From JACVRW01 sp963820315 (GTDB lineage: Bacteria; Actinomycetota; Thermoleophilia; Solirubrobacterales; Thermoleophilaceae): DNA of 64,000 nucleotides. The position numbers were made by a program, and so were the translations under genes. The notes beneath the pieces were generated by a model. It did no database searches, was not told the DNA's origin, and saw only the letters and a program-made list of their open reading frames with translations. This document shows, piece by piece, positions 16,668-28,370 of the stretch (the stretch's first letter is position 1; each line of letters opens with the position of its first letter). The DNA is taken from contig CAWFZK010000036.1 of NCBI GenBank assembly GCA_963820315.1, positions 163,836 to 227,835 of the forward strand, in the 5' to 3' direction.

Positions 16668-17415
16668 TCATCGGGGCCCTCCTCCGTTAGGACTGGCGGC
16701 AGGTCGCCGAGACCTCCCGCGCCTGCCGGGCGAGCCGTTGCCGGCCCGCTCGCTGCCGTTACCCGACGCGGTTGCGCCTGGTGGCCGGCGGTAGCCGGTC
16801 GCCGCCTGCACCCCTGAGGGTCGCCACCTCTCGCCCCCACGAAGCGTTGGCACATTCTCCGCGTTCAGCCGATCGGCTATCGCCTGGAGGGTCATCCCGC
16901 TCGCGCGCATTGCTCGTATGCGCTCCTTCAACGCCCGGACCTCATTTCTCGCCGCACGGCTGCTGCCACTCGCTCTCTCGGGCGGTCGTTGCTCGGACAA
17001 GGGGCCAGGGTGGCCGGGTCGCGCCGACGGACGCCGTTGCCCGTCAGGGGCAGAGAGCGACACCAGCTTGTCGGCGGCCTCAGCGCCGCTCTTCGTGCCC
17101 GTATCCAGCTCGTCGTCGACCGCTACGAGCCGCCAGCTTCCGCCGCCGAAGCGACCCGACGATGTAGCCGACCTCCGGGGCCGAGTGGCTCAACCGCCCC
17201 AGTTCCGCGACGACCAGACACGACGCCTCCCCCGCCGCGAATCGCCGGAGGGCGTATTGCATTCCAGGACGCTTCGGCCCAATGTCGCTGACCTGCTCGA
17301 GGTCCCGAATGACGTGCTTCAGAAGCAGGCCACGCTGACGGCAGGCCGTCTTGATCGCGGCGATCTGGTCTCGCAGCTCCTGCCCATCCACCCCTTCGCG
17401 CTCACGGACACTCAC
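16668..17415 (-). pseudogene. Serine recombinase homologue, frameshifted and with altered active site
   Basis: The first part (17415 to about 17145) resembles the resolvase catalytic domain: DGQELRDQIAAIKTACRQRG, RPGMQYALRRFAAGEASCLV and VAELGRLSHSAPEVGYIV. An extra G in CGGCGGCGG near 17145 shifts the frame; the other frame then reads SWRLVAVDDELDTGTKSGAE, exactly the expected next part, and ends with a recombinase HTH-like segment (GMTLQAIADRLNAENVPTLRGG). The N-terminus reads GYVSVRE where active enzymes have GYVRVST, so Ser and Arg are exchanged and the normal nucleophile is missing. It overlaps the stop of the peptidoglycan-binding gene by 14 bases. It may be a domesticated DNA-binding protein or a dying gene. 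Confidence 0.7.
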
Positions 17416-18442
17416 GTAGCCGATCGCCGCGGGGCCGCGGCGCGGTGCTCGACGGCGCCGTTGACGTAGCGCCGGGCTTCGCCGCCTTCCCGTTGCCGTT
17501 CCGCGTGGGCCCGGGCCTCACGGTGCCGCCCAACACGCGGCTTGCCTCCGGCGTGCGAGACCTTGCCTTGAGCCGGCCCGCAAGCAGGCAGCCAATCGCC
17601 GCCAGCGCGAGCGCGAGAATCACCAACGGCACGGGAGACGTCGACTTTGCCCCGTCCGTCCCCTTGCTGCGATCGTCGGGAGCCTTCCGGGTTGGGGTCC
17701 TGCTCTGGTCCGACCCTCCCGCCGGCATGCTGCTGTCAGCCCTGCGGCCCCGGTCATCCGCGCCGGAAGACTCGGCCTGGATCGCCGGACGTCGGCTTCG
17801 CTGGCCGGGCTCGTTGCCGCCACGCGTGTCGCTTCTACGACGAGCCAGTTGGCTGCTGTCGGCGCGCGCGAGGGCCGCCACCGTCGCGGGCGACAACACG
17901 CCGTTGACAGGTTGTCCGGCCGTGCGCTGGAAGCGCTCCATGGCAGCCTCCGTACGGGGGCCGTACCGGCCGTCAACGGGTCCCGGCCGCTGGCCGATAG
18001 CACGGAGCCGGCGCTGGATGGCACGCACCTGCGGCGACCCTCCGGGTTGTCCGTAGCCGGCGCCCAGGGCGAGCGTCGGCGTCTTGGCGTTCAGCACCCG
18101 ACGCGTCCGCGGTCCGACGACTCCGTCGACCGCGAGCCCTCTGTCGCGCTGGAGGCGCTCGACCGCCGCCTCCGTCCGCGGGCCGTAAACGCCGTCAACA
18201 GGTCCCGGCCGCAGGCCGCGAGCCCGCAGACTGCGTTGCAGCGCCCGCACACGCGGCTCGCCCTGCGGCTGTCCGTAGCCAGCTCCTGGAGCGAGCAGTG
18301 AGCTCGCGCGGTCTGCTGCTCCCGCGGTGGAGCCGCTGGGATCTGCGGCGATACCCACGGCCGGCACGCAGAGCACGGCAAGGCAAGCCATGACGCTCGC
18401 CGCCGATGCCCGCATGACACCTATGCAATGTCTACTTTTCAT
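17402..18442 (-). CDS. Membrane protein with two peptidoglycan-binding domains
   Basis: 346 residues from ATG 18442 (good AGGAG site); the longer frame upstream is not supported. A signal peptide (residues 1-34) is followed by two PG_binding_1 domains, each with the motif GPVDGxYGPRTEAAxERxQR (about 50-110 and 118-180), both preceded by LGAGYGQPxGxPxVRA. A charged, disordered linker leads to one membrane helix (SPVPLVILALALAAIGCLLAG, about 285-305) and an Arg-rich tail inside. It is a type I membrane protein that should grip peptidoglycan. It sits between the Pro-rich surface protein gene and the recombinase remnant, all on one strand. Confidence 0.85.
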   Translation of the reverse strand: MKSRHCIGVMRASAASVMACLAVLCVPAVGIAADPSGSTAGAADRASSLLAPGAGYGQPQGEPRVRALQRSLRARGLRPGPVDGVYGPRTEAAVERLQRDRGLAVDGVVGPRTRRVLNAKTPTLALGAGYGQPGGSPQVRAIQRRLRAIGQRPGPVDGRYGPRTEAAMERFQRTAGQPVNGVLSPATVAALARADSSQLARRRSDTRGGNEPGQRSRRPAIQAESSGADDRGRRADSSMPAGGSDQSRTPTRKAPDDRSKGTDGAKSTSPVPLVILALALAAIGCLLAGRLKARSRTPEASRVLGGTVRPGPTRNGNGKAAKPGATSTAPSSTAPRPRGDRLRECP

Positions 18443-18516
18443 CGTCCTACTCCTGAATCGAACGGTGCACCCGGGCGCCCTCGGCACCCGGGTCGGACGG
18501 GCTGGCCTGGGAGGCC

Positions 18517-20318
18517 TTAGCCGGGCCGTTCGTTCAGGGAGAGGATGGCCACGGAACGCCAGGAAACCGGAACCAGTTGCAACCGGCCCCACAGTCCGCC
18601 GGCGGACGCGGCACGGGCAATCAAGAGCGCATAGAGGGCGCCGGATCCGCCGCCGGAGGAGCCGGCTGCCGCGGCTCCGGACGGCGCACCGCCGGTGAAC
18701 GCGGGCGGCTCAGGCGACGGCGCCGGTGACGGATCATCGGGGGCCGGAGCAGAATCGGACCGCGAGCGCGACCCGGCGGCAGCCGGCGCCTGACCTGCCT
18801 CCGCCAACATCGCCATCGCGACTCTCACCCCGGCCAGATCGTCCATGAGCATGAGCGCCTCGCGGGCCACCGCCTCAGCTGGCGTCTCGGCCCGCGCTGG
18901 GGAATCGGCAACCGGTTCGCTGGGCCCGTCGGCGGGCGTGGGCGGCTCCGGTGGGGGCTCGGGAGCCGGCGGGGACGTGGGCTCGAGGGTCGTGCCTAAT
19001 GCGGGGTCAGGCGTAGCCGCGGCCGTCGGCTCTGGGGTCGGCGCGGGCGTGGGCTCGGGCGCCGGTGCTGGCTCTGGGGTCGGCGCGGGCGTGGGCTCGG
19101 GCGCCGGTGCTGGCTCTGGGGTCGGCGCGGGCTGGGCGTCGGGGCCGGTGCGGGCTCTGTGGTCGGCGCGGGCGTGGGCTCGGGCGCCGGTGCTGGCTCT
19201 GGGGTCGGCGCGGGCGTGGGCTCCGGGACCGGTGCTGGCTCTGGGGTCGGCGCGGGCGTGGGCTCGGGCGCCGGTGCTGGCTCTGGGGTCGGCGCGGGCG
19301 TGGGCTCGGGCGCCGGTGCTGGCTCTGGGGTCGGCGCGGGCGTGGGCTCGGGCGCCGGTGCTGGCTCTGGGGTCGGGGACGGCGTGGGCTCTGGGACCAG
19401 CACGGGCTCTGGCGTCGGCTCTGCTGGGGTGTCGGGCGTCGGGCGTCGGCGCGGTGGGCTCGGGCGCCGGTGCTGGCTCTGGGGTCGGCGCGGGCGTGGG
19501 CTCGGGGCCGGTGCTGGCTCTGGGGTCGGGGACGGCGTGGGCTCTGGGACCGGCACGGGCTCTGGCGTCGGCTCGGGGACAGGTGTCGGCTCTGCTGGGG
19601 TCGGCTCGGGCGTCGGCTCTGCGGTCGGCGCGGGCTCTGGAGTCGGTGCTGGCTCTGGGGTCGGCGCGGGCGTGGGCTCCGGGACCGGCGCGGGCTCTGG
19701 GGTCGGCGCGGGCGTGGGCTCCGGGACCGGCGCGGGCTCTGGGGTCGGCGCGGGCGTGGGCTCGGGCGCCGGTGCTGGCTCTGGGGTCGGCGCGGGCTCG
19801 GGTGTCGGGGCCGGTGCGGGCTCGGTTGTCGGCTCCGGTGTCGGCTCTGCTGGGGTCGGCTCGGGCGTCGGCGCGGGTGTCGGCGCAGGCTCTGGGGTCG
19901 GCGCCGGCTCGGGCTCCGGGGTCGGCTCAGGTGCCGGCGCAGGTGTTGGCTCCGGGGTCGGGGTCGGCTCCGGCGTCGGCGCGGATATGGGCTCTGGGGT
20001 CGGGCCCGATGCGGGCTCGGGCGCCGACGCGGGCGTCGGGGATGGCGGCGCCGCCTGGTCAGCGGACGGTTCAGGCGTAGGGGTGGGGACCTCGGGAGTG
20101 GGCGGCTCCTCGGGATCGAGAAGCTCCGGCTCCGAAACCGGCGCTGAGCCCTCCAAAGGAGTTGCCGCGTCAACCCCGGGTTCCGTCCCGCCAGCGCTCA
20201 ACTGCGCGGACGCTGGCGGAACCAGCAGCGCAAAGGCAATAACAGTGGCGATCAGCGCAACCAGAGGCACCCGGCTGCCGCAGCCGATCGTAACGCCGCT
20301 CGTACTGCCTTCGCTCAC
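18517..20318 (-). CDS. Pro-rich PTPEP-repeat surface protein, frame interrupted in repeats
   Basis: A GTG start at 20318 behind GGAGAGGAGG gives a signal peptide (LVALIATVIAFALLVPPASAQ). A Pro/Glu/Thr-rich stalk follows, built from PTPEPAPAPEP units. The frame is lost in three places inside the repeats, near 19506, 19440 and 19135. Downstream of the last shift the correct frame continues as TPEPTAAATPDPALGTTLEP and runs into a conserved-looking C-terminus: a helix AREALMLMDDLAGVRVAMAM, a hydrophobic stretch ALYALLIARAASAGGL and the tail WRSVAILSLNERPG. About 600 residues if repaired. It probably spans the cell wall with a membrane anchor at its C-terminus. Confidence 0.7.
19019..20060 (-). 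repeat. Tandem repeat coding PTPEPAPAPEP
   Basis: Imperfect units of 42-48 bases, seen on the plus strand as GGCTCTGGGGTCGGCGCGGG CGTGGGCTCGGGCGCCGGTG, follow each other about 15 times, with shorter variants toward 20000. Some copies are identical over more than 40 bases, a setting where assemblies and polymerases both slip. Confidence 0.85.
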
Positions 20319-20644
20319 ACGCCTCCTCTCCGCACTGTTCGATGCACCTGCCGGCGACGGCTCCTACCCAAGCTAGGTTCGAAGCATCAGAGTGGCGTCA
20401 GGCCGTGCCGTGGATTCCCGCAAATTGCGGGAACTTGCGGTTCTGCCTGTGGTACGTATACGCAAAATCTGTGCTATAGGCGTCGCAGACGCGTAGAAGG
20501 AGCGGCCGTGCCTCCCCGCTTCTCCAGCGGTAGTCCGTTGGATCCGCCGCGTCGTCAGGCCAGGTTGCCGGGGCCTGAGCTATCTGTCTCACCGGACAGG
20601 GCTAGTACCCGATCGCGCGGCGTTTTCGCGCGAAGCGGCAGTGC
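20319..20644. promoter_or_regulatory. Long leader/intergenic region with a perfect 19-bp palindrome
   Basis: 326 bases without a credible gene. TTCCCGCAA-A-TTGCGGGAA (20415-20433) is a perfect palindrome about 97 bases upstream of the Pro-rich protein start, followed by another TTGCGG. CGTATACG lies at 20456-20463. On the minus strand around 20500-20600 there are stable hairpins, e.g. TCAGGCC/GGCCTGA enclosing CCGGCAACCT and CCGCT/AGCGG. TCGCGCG/CGCGCGA (20613-20633) forms a hairpin with a T4 in its loop that could end the 20645 gene. Confidence 0.5.
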
Positions 20645-21995
20645 TCATCTGACACGCCGGGTCGCCGGCGTGTAGCCGGGGGCGCTCGCCGTCGCCGTGC
20701 CTCGCCTGAGCCCGAGTGTGACGCGCCCACGTCGGTCCGTCCGGCCGGAGCGCCGGGCCGCGCGCACGGTCGCACCGCGCACGGGGTCGCCGGCGTCGGT
20801 GACCGTGAACGTGACGCGGCCGGAGCGCTTGCGAGCGCTTAGTGTCAGCCCGGGCTCGATGCGCGCCGAGTAGGTTGCGCCGCCGGACTCGTTGCCGGTG
20901 CCGAACAGCGCGAGGATGTCGAGCGCGCTCGACGTGGCGCTCGCATCGACGGAGTAGGTCGAATGCGCGCCACGCACGGCGCCGGCGTCAACGGGCGCGC
21001 CGAACTCGCTCGCCTCGACGGTTGGAGCGCGCCGCGAGGACGTGCGTCTCGCCGAACGTCCCGTCGCTCCACACGGCCCAGACCCGGCCCTCTGCGTCCG
21101 CGGCGAGCGTGACCTGCGAGTTGGCGTCGGTGCGTGCCACGAGCTTCGCGGCGCTCGCGCCGACGCGCCACACGCGGACCCGGTTCGCCGTTGGGTAGCC
21201 GAGCGCGTACGCGACGTAGAAGCCGCCGTTCCTGGCGCGCGCGACGATCGGCGTCGTCGAGACCGTGCCGCCGCCCTGCATGACCTGGCTGCCCGGCATC
21301 GTCATCGCCACGCCGGAAGGCGAGCCGTCCGCGTTCACGCGCTGTGCGACGACGCCGCGCTTCGCGGCGGCGCTCGAGAACCACGCCATCATGGCCCGGC
21401 CGCCCGCGTCGGAGGCGATCCCGGGGCCGCGGCCATAAGGACCGAGCGGACCCTGAAAGTCGAAGTTCGGCGTCGCGGGGTCGAGCCCCGAGTGAACCCA
21501 GGTGCCGAGCGTCCCCGCCCACGCCTGCAGGACCGTGCCGTTTGGCAGCGTGGTCGAGGAGGCGTCGCTGCCGTAGGCCTGCGCCCCGCGCGGGATGATC
21601 GAGCCGGGAGTGAGCTGCCAGCTCGCGCCGCCGTCCGTCGACAGCGCCGTGTTGAGGTCCTGGTTGGGATCGTTCGAGTCGGTCGTCCGGATCGCTCCCC
21701 AGAAAACGCGGATGCCGCCCGGCACCGCGGTCAGCGCGGCGTCCATGTGCCCGGTCCAGCCGCTTTGGATCGGCGACGTGGCGCCGACCTTCCCGCCGCG
21801 GGAGATCGCCGTGTGCAACAGGTCGCCGCCCTTGTGCCAGGCCACGTGCAACACGCCGTCGCTCGTGCGAACGAGGCCGACCTGATCGATGCTCGCGCCG
21901 CCGGAGGCGGTGATCTGCCGCCAGGCTGCGGCGTCAGCCACGGGTGCGGGGGCCGCGACAAGTGCGAGCGCGGCCGCGACGATCAGCCTCTTCAC
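20645..21995 (-). CDS. Secreted sialidase/BNR-propeller-like protein, one frame shift
   Basis: From a GTG at 21995 a signal peptide (MKRLIVAAALALVAAPAPVADA) leads into repeated strands with HVAWHKGGDLLHTAIS, RVFWGAIRTTDSNDPNQDLNTALSTDGGASW and WVHSGLDPATPNFDF, a pattern typical of BNR/sialidase-type beta-propellers (the S-D-G-G-x-S-W box is seen once). Near 21010 the frame is lost; the second frame continues with GAPVDAGAVRGAHSTYSVDA and an Ig-like C-terminal domain (SGRVTFTVTDAGDPVRGATV, then PGYTPATRRVR). No catalytic sialidase residues can be confirmed, so it may only bind. Confidence 0.65.
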
Positions 21996-22105
21996 AGGCC
22001 GAGAGTACGTCAGGAACGCGGGCAGAACCCTGACCAGCGTAAGAAACCCGCGGCGGGCCGGTTGGACGGGCGATGGATCGCAAGCTTCCCGACGATGGAG
22101 ACCCA

Positions 22106-23737
22106 ATGCTTCGCAAGCTCGGCCTCGCCACCGCCCTGCTCACGGTCGTCGCGCTGGCCCTGGCGTCAACGGCTTCGGCTGGCGACGGCAAGCCCATCGA
22201 CCCTCCGGACGAGGGCAAGCCGATCGTCGGCCAGGAGCGCTACACGCCGGGCGGAGGCTTTCCATCCACTCGCCACCCCAAGCTGAAGGGCTGCTCTTCC
22301 TCTCAGGGACAGTGGCTGCGCAAGGCCTGGCGGCGCGCGCACTACTACACCTGGCGAGCGGACAAGCTCACCGACTATGTACGCCAGGCCGACGATCGCC
22401 GGGCGGCCTGGAACCAGGACTTTGCCGCCGGGGACAACAACTCCACGTCGCTGCGTCGCTGGTTCGGGAGCTATGACTCCGACCGGATGAAGTACGTCGA
22501 CGAGGCGGTCGAGAAGGGGCTCGGCCGCTTTCGCGGGGTGGGCAACGTGGAGATCGCCAAACTGCGCTGCGGCTCTCCGCGCGCGCCGGGCTCGGACGCC
22601 CACACCGACACCTGCCCTTCGTCGAACAGCGGCAACGGGCCGCCCTCGGCCTACCACGCGCCGGTCGGCACGATCGTGACCTGCGGGTCGTTCTGGAACG
22701 ACGCAGGCAACCAGTTCGTCAACTACGAGGACCGCCTCGACGACTCGGCGGACACGCTCATCCACGAGACCTTCCATTGGCTGTCAGTGGATGCGAAGTA
22801 CGTGGTCGACTACCACGCCGACGGCGCCGGCGGACACAAGGACAAGAAGTACTACGGCGCCGACGCGGTCGACTACCTGTCTCGCAAGAAGCCGTCGTGG
22901 GCGATCAAGAACAACGACACCTACGCGTTCTTCGCCCTGGCCGCGGGGCGCCACGAGCGCACCTGGGCCGGCGTGTGGGCCGACAAGGAAGCCGCCCCCG
23001 CCACCGGCGCCCTCTACCTCGACATGTCCTGGGATGGACTGGTGGAAACGTGGGAAGAGCTCGGCGCTCAGGGCCAGTACCTGGCCGACGTCGAGAGCTT
23101 CGTGCGCGGCGGGGCGCGGCGCTACGCCGCCCTGTGGCGGATCGGTTCCGGAAACGGGGCGCTCTACCGGCAGCGCTGGAGCGACTTCGCGCGCACGTTC
23201 ACCGAGCTGAGAGCGACCCAGGACCTGATCGACGTCGAGACCACGGGGACCGGCTCGGGTCGGCGCTGGGTCGGCGTGTGGCGGGCCAAGCCGTCCGGGC
23301 AGACGCTGAACGGCGGGCTGCTCGTCGACCTCACCTGGGAGCAGCTGCTGGCCGAGCGGGAGCGAATCAAGTCATTCGCCTACCTCGGCGACATCGAGAC
23401 GTACGTCAGCGGCGGACGACGACGGTTCGCCGCAGTGTTCCGCATCGGCACCGGCGGCGACGCACTGCGCTGGTCGGGAACGGCGGACGACTTCAACGCC
23501 ACCAAGAAGAAGCTCGACCCGACGATGCAGCTCGTCGACTACGAGCGCTTCCTGACCGAGGATGGCGCTTGGAACTGGCTGTCGGTCTATCGCCCGGCGC
23601 CGGGCGGCGGCGGGGGAGCAAAGGGCGGAATGAGCCAGCTCTCGTTCGTGCAGAAGTGGGAGGACAGCTGGTCCAACAGCACGCTGATCGACCTCGAGGA
23701 GATCTCGGCCCTGCCGGCACAGATCACGCCGCACTGA
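22106..23737 (+). CDS. Secreted M35-type (aspzincin) metalloprotease with tandem C-terminal repeats
   Basis: 543 residues from ATG 22106, preceded by GGAG. After the signal peptide, a catalytic domain shows HETFH (residues 220-224) and the aspzincin signature GHKDKKYYGADAVDYL with Asp246 as third zinc ligand, followed by NNDTYAFFALA. This is the deuterolysin/LysM-metalloendopeptidase arrangement. The second half is three to four units of roughly 60-70 residues with WAGVWADK, YAALWRIGSG, WVGVWRAK and FAAVFRIGTG, a beta-rich tandem repeat seen in secreted bacterial and fungal hydrolases. It should cleave proteins outside the cell. Confidence 0.82.
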   Translation: MLRKLGLATALLTVVALALASTASAGDGKPIDPPDEGKPIVGQERYTPGGGFPSTRHPKLKGCSSSQGQWLRKAWRRAHYYTWRADKLTDYVRQADDRRAAWNQDFAAGDNNSTSLRRWFGSYDSDRMKYVDEAVEKGLGRFRGVGNVEIAKLRCGSPRAPGSDAHTDTCPSSNSGNGPPSAYHAPVGTIVTCGSFWNDAGNQFVNYEDRLDDSADTLIHETFHWLSVDAKYVVDYHADGAGGHKDKKYYGADAVDYLSRKKPSWAIKNNDTYAFFALAAGRHERTWAGVWADKEAAPATGALYLDMSWDGLVETWEELGAQGQYLADVESFVRGGARRYAALWRIGSGNGALYRQRWSDFARTFTELRATQDLIDVETTGTGSGRRWVGVWRAKPSGQTLNGGLLVDLTWEQLLAERERIKSFAYLGDIETYVSGGRRRFAAVFRIGTGGDALRWSGTADDFNATKKKLDPTMQLVDYERFLTEDGAWNWLSVYRPAPGGGGGAKGGMSQLSFVQKWEDSWSNSTLIDLEEISALPAQITPH

Positions 23738-23768
23738 CCCCGCGCCGGCGCCGAACACAATGACGTCG

Positions 23769-24965
23769 TCAGCGCACTGAGCTGAATGCGGCCCGCAGCT
23801 CGGTGGAGAAGAGCTCCGGCTCCTCCCAGGCGGCGAAGTGGCCGCCCCTGTCGACCTCGTTGAAGTAGGCGAGCCCGGGGTAGACCGCCTCGGCCCAGCT
23901 GCGCGGGGTGGCCCAGATCTCGCCGGGGAACGTCGTGAAGCCGACCGGAACCGAGACCGCAGGGGGAGGCTGGCCGCTCGCAAGCGTTGCGGCCAGCGCT
24001 CGTGCGTCCTCCCAGTACGACCGGGCCGCCGAGGCGCCGGTGCCGGTCAGCCAGTACAGCGTGATGTTGTCGACGATGCTGTCCCGGGTGAGATTGCCCA
24101 CGGGCTCGCCGTCGACGAACGCGCGGGAGATCTTGTTGTAGCTGTCCGTGTCGTGGTCGAGCATCCAGGCCGCCAGCGCGACGGGTGAATCCAGCAGGGC
24201 GTAGCCGATCGTCTGCGGCCGCGTTGCCATCTCGAGGAAGTAGCCGAAGCCGTCCTCCCTGAACGTGGCGACCGCCTCGGCCGCTGCGCGTTCCTGTTCG
24301 GATTCCCTGGGCAGTTGATCGCCGATTGCGAGCACCGCCGTGAGCAGGTTCAGGTGGTAGCCGACCAAGCCCTCGACCGCCTGGCGGCCCATCAGGTCCG
24401 TGACGAGGGCACCCACGTCGCCGCCCTGGGCGACATAGCGGGTGTAGCCGAGGCGGTGCATCAGCTCCGCCCACGCGCGTGCGGTGCGGCCGGCGTCCCA
24501 GCCGAGCTCGGCCGGCTCGCCGGAGAACCCGTAGCCGGGCAAGGACGGCAGCACCAGGTGGAATGCGTCCTCGGGGGTGCCGCCGTGAGCGGTCGGGTCG
24601 GTCAGCGGGCCGACGGTCTCCAGCAGCTCGACGACCGAGCCGGGCCAGCCGTGGGTCATGATCAGCGGCAACGCATTCTCATGCCGCGACCTGACGTGGA
24701 TGAAGTGGATCTCGACCCCGTCGATCTCGGTCATGAACTGCGGCAGCGCGTTCAGTCGCGCCTCGCACCTGCGCCAGTCGTAGTCGCTCGCCCAGTAGCG
24801 CGCGAGCGCCTGCAGCGTCGCCAGCTGCACGCCCTGCGAGCGATCTGCGACGAGCTCTCTGGAGGGCCAGCGCGTCGCGGCGACGCGGCCGCGCAGCTCA
24901 GCGAGCTTCTCCTCCGGAACGTCGATCTGGAACGGGCGCGCTGTTGCTTCGGCGCTGACGGACAT
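23769..24965 (-). CDS. Epoxide hydrolase (EHN + alpha/beta hydrolase fold)
   Basis: 398 residues from ATG 24965. The N-terminal epoxide-hydrolase domain (FQIDVPEEKLAELRGRVAATRWPS ... DYDWRRCEARLNALPQF) is followed by the hydrolase fold with oxyanion motif THGWPGSVVE, nucleophile Asp in AQGGDVGA and catalytic His near the end in DRGGHFAAWEEPE. It should open epoxides to diols, in the cytoplasm. The AraC-type gene on the other strand starts 108 bases upstream, so the two share a divergent control region. Confidence 0.9.
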   Translation of the reverse strand: MSVSAEATARPFQIDVPEEKLAELRGRVAATRWPSRELVADRSQGVQLATLQALARYWASDYDWRRCEARLNALPQFMTEIDGVEIHFIHVRSRHENALPLIMTHGWPGSVVELLETVGPLTDPTAHGGTPEDAFHLVLPSLPGYGFSGEPAELGWDAGRTARAWAELMHRLGYTRYVAQGGDVGALVTDLMGRQAVEGLVGYHLNLLTAVLAIGDQLPRESEQERAAAEAVATFREDGFGYFLEMATRPQTIGYALLDSPVALAAWMLDHDTDSYNKISRAFVDGEPVGNLTRDSIVDNITLYWLTGTGASAARSYWEDARALAATLASGQPPPAVSVPVGFTTFPGEIWATPRSWAEAVYPGLAYFNEVDRGGHFAAWEEPELFSTELRAAFSSVR

Positions 24966-25073
24966 GACGGCGCTCCTCGGTTTGCTGACGGCGGTAAGCC
25001 CCACCCTAGTCTCAGCGCGTCGCGCCCGTGAAATACCGCCGGCAGCTCAGCCGCGATGTGGCACGATCACGCG

Positions 25074-25517
<444 letters not shown>

Positions 25518-25527
25518 CCTGCGCTGC

Positions 25528-25938
25528 ATGGACATCACCATTCACCAAGCCATGCTGCCGCACAACGACCCGGAGGCCTCACTGGCCTTCTATCGCGACG
25601 CCCTCGGCTTCGAGGTCCGCAACGACGTGGATTACCAGGGGATGCACTGGATCACGCTCGGGCCCCCGAACCAGCCCGACACGTCGATCGTCCTCTACCC
25701 GCCGGAGGCGGACCCCGGTGTCACAGAGGAGGAGCGCCGAGTCATCGCCGAGATGATGGCCAAGGGCACGTACGCCAGCATCAACCTCGGCACCAGGGAC
25801 GTCGACGGCACCTTCGAGCGGATCCAGGCCGGCGACGCCGAGGTCGTCCAGGAGCCGACCGACCAGCCGTACGGAATTCGCGACGCCGCGTTCCGCGATC
25901 CCGCGGGCAATCTCATCCGCCTTCAGGAATTGAGCTGA
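25528..25938 (+). CDS. VOC (glyoxalase/bleomycin-resistance fold) protein
   Basis: 136 residues with two beta-alpha-beta-beta-beta modules: ITIHQAMLPHNDPEASLAFYRDALGFEVR and YASINLGTRDVDGTFERIQ, ending FRDPAGNLIRLQE. Family members bind drugs or catalyse metal-dependent reactions. ATG 25528 follows TAGCCT by 7 bases, so it may have its own leaderless promoter although it lies only 10 bases after the AraC gene. With a UvrA-like neighbour a role in resistance to a DNA-damaging compound is plausible. Confidence 0.85.
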   Translation: MDITIHQAMLPHNDPEASLAFYRDALGFEVRNDVDYQGMHWITLGPPNQPDTSIVLYPPEADPGVTEEERRVIAEMMAKGTYASINLGTRDVDGTFERIQAGDAEVVQEPTDQPYGIRDAAFRDPAGNLIRLQELS

Positions 25939-25951
25939 GCCCTCAGACACG

Positions 25952-28336
<2,385 letters not shown>

Positions 28337-28370
28337 GCTGTCACTCGGGCGGTGGGGGTGTTGAGGCCGA

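Noticed and set aside
18845..20376. Long plus-strand open frames rich in Gly/Ser/Val (GVGSGAGAGSG) opposite the Pro-rich gene
   Set aside because: They mirror the repeat of the minus-strand gene, whose signal peptide, ribosome site and C-terminus mark it as the real one.
20398..20592. 64-residue minus-strand frame
   Set aside because: Covers the palindrome and hairpins, has no ribosome site and no recognisable domain; treated as non-coding leader.
20319..20644. c-di-AMP (ydaO) riboswitch before the wall-related genes
   Set aside because: I compared by eye with what I remember of the ydaO core and did not find its conserved blocks; only generic hairpins are present.
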